Below are positions 7,047-10,976 of a DNA stretch of 10,976 bases, in pieces (position 1 is the first letter of the stretch; each line of letters begins with the position of its first letter). This DNA is from Chrysochromulina parva (lineage: Eukaryota > Haptophyta > Prymnesiales > Chrysochromulinaceae), in NCBI GenBank assembly GCA_002887195.1, contig PJAB01002015.1, positions 1 through 10,976 of the forward strand, read 5' to 3'. The position numbers were made by a program, and so were the translations under genes. The notes under the pieces were generated by a model. That model saw only the letters and a program-made list of their open reading frames with translations, did not search any database and was not told the origin of the DNA.

Positions 7047-10000
7047 TCAGGCGCCCATGCTGTCGGCTTTATCGAGGGCCGCAGCAAAGACGGCCCCAAC
7101 ATCGGCTAACTTTTCTTCCGGCGCCCCAGCCTTCTCGAGCGTCTTGCACGAGGCGTCAAATTTGGGAGGCGCGGAGGATCCCGAAACCTTGGCCCCCGCG
7201 CGTTGCCAGGCCTTCTTGGACTTTGAGCCCATCCCCCAGCCCAGCCGGCCGAGGATGGAGCGGCGCTTGTGCTGCTCTTCTCCATGCCTCTCAAAACTGA
7301 TCTTTTGCCATTCCTCCACGACGATGGCAAAGTCCTCGTAGACAATCTCATCCGATTTGACGGCTTTCATGGCTGTGGCTACCTGCTGCCTACCCAGGTT
7401 GGGGTACATGGCATCGAGGATCAGCCGAACCTCCGCCTTCTCGAGCTTCTTCGACTTGTCAAGGTCGAAGGTGTCGAACGTCTTCCGCATGATCTGATCC
7501 ACTTCTTTATCGGTCAGCGTCGACCCGTTGCTTTCCATCTTGAGCGCCTTGAGCTTCTTGACCATCATCTTCCTGTTTCTCTGGATCTGCCAGTCCTTGT
7601 ATAGCACCCTTGCAACTGAGTAGGACAAGAACAGCAACATGCCTCCAACTATGACAAGTAGGAAGAGTGCCTGCTGCTCCAAACCTTTCAGGATGAAGCC
7701 GACCACAAGGCACGGGAAGAGGACAAAGGGAAGCAAGACCCGGAAGACGCCGTCGACGGAGACGGCCAGTACCTTGCAGCCGAAGCGGATCAAAGCGTGC
7801 ACGACGATCGTCTCTACAAGCCCCGCGAGGATCACAAAAAACTGGACGAGGGCAAACTCGTCAGTCCAGATGAGGCTGCTGAGTGTCCCCAGGCCGAGGT
7901 CTGTGTTGGCGCGGGTAACCACCAACAACAGGGCAATGATGTGGAGCGAGGCGCGAGCACCGACAAGCGGAGGGACGGTCGCGTCCATGTACAGGCTGAG
8001 GAGCGGCGCCTCAGAGATGACAACGGAGGGTATCAGCTGCTTGATGATGAAGAGGTTGTTGTTGCGCCTGATCTTAAAGACCACCGGGCAGACGTCTTGC
8101 CTGGACTGCAGCAAGGCCAGGTCGAGGAAGATGTCCTTTTCGATATCCGCTGCACGGCAGCCGCCGCCTGCAGTGCCACAATGATCCCAGAGCCACGTAG
8201 CCGACTGGGGAAGGATCCGGTTTGAGTCTTCAAAACTCAACGTCTCCTTGTAGCGCAACTGCTCGACCAGAGTGTTGCACCCGCTGAGCTGCACAGTCGG
8301 CAGCCTGAGATAGATGGGAATGGTTTGCCGGTCGAAGGGGAAGTTGCGGTATTGGAAGTCCTGTGCCAATGTAACAGCCTCGCGGATTTGCAGCCTAGCC
8401 ATTGCGCCATTTTGAAAATAGAGGGACTCCAAGAGTTTCCTTTCCCGAGCGGGCTCCGTCTCGGTGGTGCCAAGGACGAGCTTCGGGCGCCAGAAGAGAT
8501 TCGCGTGCTTCGACTCGGTCGAGGCCACACTCGAAAGCATCGTATCGAAGACCCGGCGGCAAGGTGAGAGAAGGAGGCGAGTGTCGTTCCACATCAGATT
8601 GTAAGCTAGGGTGAACTCAATCTGCACGCCAGCGCCTTTGACCTTGTCGACTGAAATGCGGAACTCGCCCATCGTGAAGCTGCCAGTCACCAAGGGGACC
8701 GAGGCAGTGCCAGTGCCAGATGAGCCAGGCCTCGAGGTGTAGTCATTCCCTAGTGCATTCTCTTGCTTCAGGCACTCGCTGATTGCCGCCTCCTTCGTGC
8801 AGTGTCTATGCCCGCACTCCGCGGTGTTGCACTGCGGCCAGCACGTCGTGGCGTCCTTATACATGACTTCGAGGCACTTCGCTTTGTCTGAGCACTCGCT
8901 TGGGCAGCTCGTGCAATAGCTGCGCAGCCCGCAGTCGTCACAGTCCGAACCAAGATCGCACCCCCTGGCTTCGGCTGCTTTCGCATCATATATGGTTCCG
9001 TTGATGTTCGGGGGCTCGCCATCCTCGCATTTGCCCTTACTTTGCGGAAACCTCGCATTGCATGTGTTCATGCAGAGAGAGGGCGGCGGGGAGGGTGGGG
9101 GTGGCTGGGAGGGTGGAGGAGGCAATGAGGGCGGTCGGGTTGCTCCAGGCGGCGAGCTAGGAGGCGTATAGATTGCGGCGGCGGTGCTAGCCTCGACGAT
9201 TTCCAGGCCGGTGATTGTGACGTTATTCCCAAAGAAGTCCATGAGCGAGGTCAAGTAAGTCATGTTGTAAGATTGCATCCGAGTTCTCTTTTGCCTTGGG
9301 GCGAGGTCGGCGCCGTTGAGGAGCGTGGACTCGATACCGCAGATCACCGGGGGGGGTGGGGAGGGTGGGGGGGGACTAGAAGCTCGCTGCCCATTGAAAT
9401 ACCGTTCGTGATACTGCCCCATGCCAAGCGCGATCATCTCCACCGAAATCTCAGCAGAGCTGGTCATGGGAAGGGGAGGCGGCGGCGGCGGCGGAGGTGA
9501 GGGTGGGGATGGCGGCGGACTCGGAGCAACGGGAGGACAGTTACGAATCCGTGCGGCATCCGTCCAGGTGACTGTGGCCTCAATTATCAGCGTCTTGGCG
9601 TTTGCGCAAAATGGTACAGTTGGGAAAGAAAGGCACACGCCTAGAGGAGCGAGTCTCCGACCACCCGGAGTGATACCCCTGTTGGTCGACGTGTTGGTCG
9701 TACCCCCTTTCACTTCAATAGCCACCTTGCATCTTGGCGTACCGCTGCAACCCATCTGAGTAATGGTCTCTGCTACGAGTTTGGCTGTATCTCGTGGATC
9801 CCATGGCCTGGTGCCGTATACTGAAGGTTCAGGAACTAATGCGGTGCCCGGAAAGCACCAAGTAAGCTGATAATTAGAGGACGTGCAAGCCGTGCTGAAC
9901 CCGTCGAACTTGTACGTGATGATCAGCTGGGGGACAACCATGGCAAAACCAGTGTTGTTCGTTATCGGAGCCACTGGGGGAAGACTGGGTGGTGAGGGTG

Positions 10001-10955
10001 GAGGTGGAGATGGTGAAAGAAGAGGGACTGTGAAGGAATAGGTTGTCTCGAACCCGTAGGGATCATCGAACGTGAAGAATAGCAAGGGGTTTGAATCACT
10101 TCCCAATCTCCAAGAGGCTCCCCCTTCCCAGCCCATGCCAAATTCGGAGAACAGAGTCAACGTGCACGTCGAGCCCGGCTCGAAGGAGGGGTTTGGAATC
10201 GTCTGCGGCACTTCTCCGTCAGGGATTGAGAAGCTGTTGGTGCAAATCAAAGTCCATGTGTATTCCGGATCGGGATCATTTCCAAAAAAAGGCCTGACGA
10301 CAATATCGGGCCAGCCAGCGGCCGACACAGCAAATGGCGCCCTCGCAATCAGGCGAATGCCACAGTCGGTACAGTCGGAGCCGAGGTCGCATTGGGAAAA
10401 CTCCGATCCGGGTCCGCCATCAGAACATTTGAAGTCAGCAGATTCTCCGCATGAGTCAGTGCATCGGTAGAACGAGGCCGGAGGGGCCGGAGCCATTGGA
10501 CGTGGGCTCGGAGCCGGAGGAAGAGCAACACGGGGGCCACAGTCGATGCAGTCGGTTCCGAATACGCAAGAAGCGGTAAAAGCGCCCAAGCCGCTGTCGT
10601 CGCAATAGCCGTCGTCGACGTTCTGTTGCGGGTTCGAATATGGATCATTATCTGGTGATGTGCATGTATTGCTGCACAATAACACCGAATTAGGGGCCAG
10701 AGGGGGTCGAGGAGGAGATGCTTGACTCGGTGGAGTCCTCGGCCGAGGTGGAGGTGGATGATCACCTCTTGGGCCACAGTCGTCGCAGTCGGTTCCGAGT
10801 GGGCACAATGAGTACCATGCGCCCACATCGCCGTCATCGCACCTACCTTGAGTAGCGGTGCATGTATTGCTGCACAGTATTGCTGAATGTGATGCTGCGC
10901 ATGAGTCGATGAGACCCAGCACCATGGCGAGCAACATTGCGAACGAAGAACGCAT
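7047..10955 (-). CDS. pentameric ligand-gated ion channel with Cys-rich ectodomain and C-terminal EF-hand
   Basis: A 1302-residue single open frame, ATG at 10955, TGA at 7049-7047. Residues 1-21 are a signal peptide (MRSSF then a hydrophobic core, Ala-Ala-Ser exit). Six-Cys repeats lie at 28-63, 94-142, 165-201 and 628-678, with a further Cys-rich stretch at 681-728. A degenerate GDGWNG-like module lies at about 264-310, unknown beta-rich segments at 331-472 and 496-597, and SPPPP-type linkers between modules. The channel ectodomain (about 756-967) shows WNDTRL (789-794), FWRP (821-824), FPFDRQ (872-877) and FKIRR (960-964). M1 is about 968-989 with the conserved Pro976, M2 about 1001-1019, M3 about 1031-1056 with Glu1048, M4 about 1071-1089 with a Cys-loop-receptor-like D-x3-R-x3-P pattern. 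A fifth hydrophobic helix (1095-1118), an IQ-like segment (1124-1134), a canonical EF-hand loop (1164-1175) and a degenerate one (1197-1208) follow. It should sit in the plasma or an internal membrane and gate ions on ligand binding; ligand unknown. ATGs at 10937 and 10925 are alternative starts but shorten the signal peptide. Confidence 0.88.
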   Translation of the reverse strand: MRSSFAMLLAMVLGLIDSCAASHSAILCSNTCTATQGRCDDGDVGAWYSLCPLGTDCDDCGPRGDHPPPPRPRTPPSQASPPRPPLAPNSVLLCSNTCTSPDNDPYSNPQQNVDDGYCDDSGLGAFTASCVFGTDCIDCGPRVALPPAPSPRPMAPAPPASFYRCTDSCGESADFKCSDGGPGSEFSQCDLGSDCTDCGIRLIARAPFAVSAAGWPDIVVRPFFGNDPDPEYTWTLICTNSFSIPDGEVPQTIPNPSFEPGSTCTLTLFSEFGMGWEGGASWRLGSDSNPLLFFTFDDPYGFETTYSFTVPLLSPSPPPPSPPSLPPVAPITNNTGFAMVVPQLIITYKFDGFSTACTSSNYQLTWCFPGTALVPEPSVYGTRPWDPRDTAKLVAETITQMGCSGTPRCKVAIEVKGGTTNTSTNRGITPGGRRLAPLGVCLSFPTVPFCANAKTLIIEATVTWTDAARIRNCPPVAPSPPPSPPSPPPPPPPPLPMTSSAEISVEMIALGMGQYHERYFNGQRASSPPPPSPPPPVICGIESTLLNGADLAPRQKRTRMQSYNMTYLTSLMDFFGNNVTITGLEIVEASTAAAIYTPPSSPPGATRPPSLPPPPSQPPPPSPPPSLCMNTCNARFPQSKGKCEDGEPPNINGTIYDAKAAEARGCDLGSDCDDCGLRSYCTSCPSECSDKAKCLEVMYKDATTCWPQCNTAECGHRHCTKEAAISECLKQENALGNDYTSRPGSSGTGTASVPLVTGSFTMGEFRISVDKVKGAGVQIEFTLAYNLMWNDTRLLLSPCRRVFDTMLSSVASTESKHANLFWRPKLVLGTTETEPARERKLLESLYFQNGAMARLQIREAVTLAQDFQYRNFPFDRQTIPIYLRLPTVQLSGCNTLVEQLRYKETLSFEDSNRILPQSATWLWDHCGTAGGGCRAADIEKDIFLDLALLQSRQDVCPVVFKIRRNNNLFIIKQLIPSVVISEAPLLSLYMDATVPPLVGARASLHIIALLLVVTRANTDLGLGTLSSLIWTDEFALVQFFVILAGLVETIVVHALIRFGCKVLAVSVDGVFRVLLPFVLFPCLVVGFILKGLEQQALFLLVIVGGMLLFLSYSVARVLYKDWQIQRNRKMMVKKLKALKMESNGSTLTDKEVDQIMRKTFDTFDLDKSKKLEKAEVRLILDAMYPNLGRQQVATAMKAVKSDEIVYEDFAIVVEEWQKISFERHGEEQHKRRSILGRLGWGMGSKSKKAWQRAGAKVSGSSAPPKFDASCKTLEKAGAPEEKLADVGAVFAAALDKADSMGA
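7431..7586 (-). other. IQ-like segment and EF-hand in channel C-terminal tail
   Basis: Residues 1124-1175. IQRNRKMMVKK fits IQ-x3-[RK]-x4-[RK]. The EF-hand loop D1164, D1166, S1168, K1170, E1172, E1175 has acidic or polar residues at positions 1, 3, 5, 9 and 12, but Lys replaces the usual Gly at position 6. A second helix-loop-helix with I1204 and D1208 lacks the first ligands and probably does not bind calcium. Confidence 0.75.
7602..8690 (-). other. pLGIC ligand-binding and five-helix membrane region
   Basis: Residues 756-1118 of the channel. Order: beta-rich ectodomain, pre-M1 FKIRR, M1 (8054-7989), M2 (7955-7899), M3 (7865-7788), M4 (7745-7689), extra helix (7673-7602). The M3-M4 loop is very short, about 14 residues, as in prokaryotic channels and unlike the large cytoplasmic loop of animal receptors. 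Confidence 0.82.
8922..10874 (-). other. extracellular modular region with four six-Cys repeats
   Basis: Region of the channel gene covering residues 28-678. The four repeats follow C-x3-C-x(6-19)-C-x11-C-x5-C-x2-C-G-x-R, the fourth with 22 instead of 11 residues in the central gap. Each carries Asp/Gly around the third Cys and G-[TS]-D-C-x-D-C at the end. The acidic residues around the cysteines suggest a small calcium-stabilised disulfide module. From memory, similar repeats occur in haptophyte and other protist surface proteins; I cannot name a database family. Confidence 0.75.
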
Positions 10956-10976
10956 CCGAACGGAGCCGCGCCGAAT

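Noticed and set aside
7639..8225. Plus-strand open frames opposite the channel membrane region
   Set aside because: They lie antisense to conserved channel motifs, and their translations lack any family features.
8584..8589. N-glycosylation sequon N-D-T at N790 of the channel
   Set aside because: It overlaps the conserved W-x-D-x-R-L core motif, which is buried in known structures, so modification is unlikely.

Overview
The window looks like nuclear DNA of a GC-rich unicellular alga. A haptophyte is my best guess, but dinoflagellate or stramenopile lineages are not excluded. The clues are very long Ala/Glu/Arg coiled-coil proteins made almost only of GCG, GAG and CGC codons, extracellular proteins built from SPPPP-type linkers between cysteine-rich modules, no bacterial operon layout or ribosome binding sites, and an AATAAA-type poly(A) signal. 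The organism is inferred from style, not from a marker gene.

There are two large protein genes facing each other (convergent), with about 760 bases between their stop codons. The left gene (+ strand, from the window edge to 6286) encodes a giant, low-complexity coiled-coil protein. It has Trp-containing and IQ-like helices near its N-terminus, several internal tandem repeats, poly-alanine tracts and proline-rich spacers. It resembles cytoskeletal, centrosomal or flagellar scaffold proteins in style only; no enzyme domain is visible. Its 5' end lies outside the window or is obscured by a GCG/GGC triplet-repeat tract at 1-95.

The right gene (- strand, 10955 to 7047) is the main item of interest. 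It is a 1302-residue secreted or membrane protein with a signal peptide, four copies of a strict six-cysteine repeat, a degenerate GDGWNG-like module, several Pro-rich linkers, and then a complete pentameric ligand-gated ion channel (Cys-loop receptor superfamily) domain. That domain shows W-x-D-x-R-L, FPFDxQ, a pre-M1 IRR motif and M1 to M4. Beyond the usual four membrane helices there is a fifth hydrophobic helix, a basic IQ-like juxtamembrane segment and an EF-hand. If the topology is right, the fifth helix moves the C-terminus from outside the cell to the cytosol, where the EF-hand could sense calcium. The result would be a ligand-gated channel with a built-in calcium sensor.

The intergenic stretch holds 3' untranslated sequence, one AATAAA, a polypyrimidine-CAG acceptor-like site and some short imperfect repeats. 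I see no tRNA, rRNA, CRISPR array or transposase. Nothing suggests that the two genes act together; they are simply neighbours.
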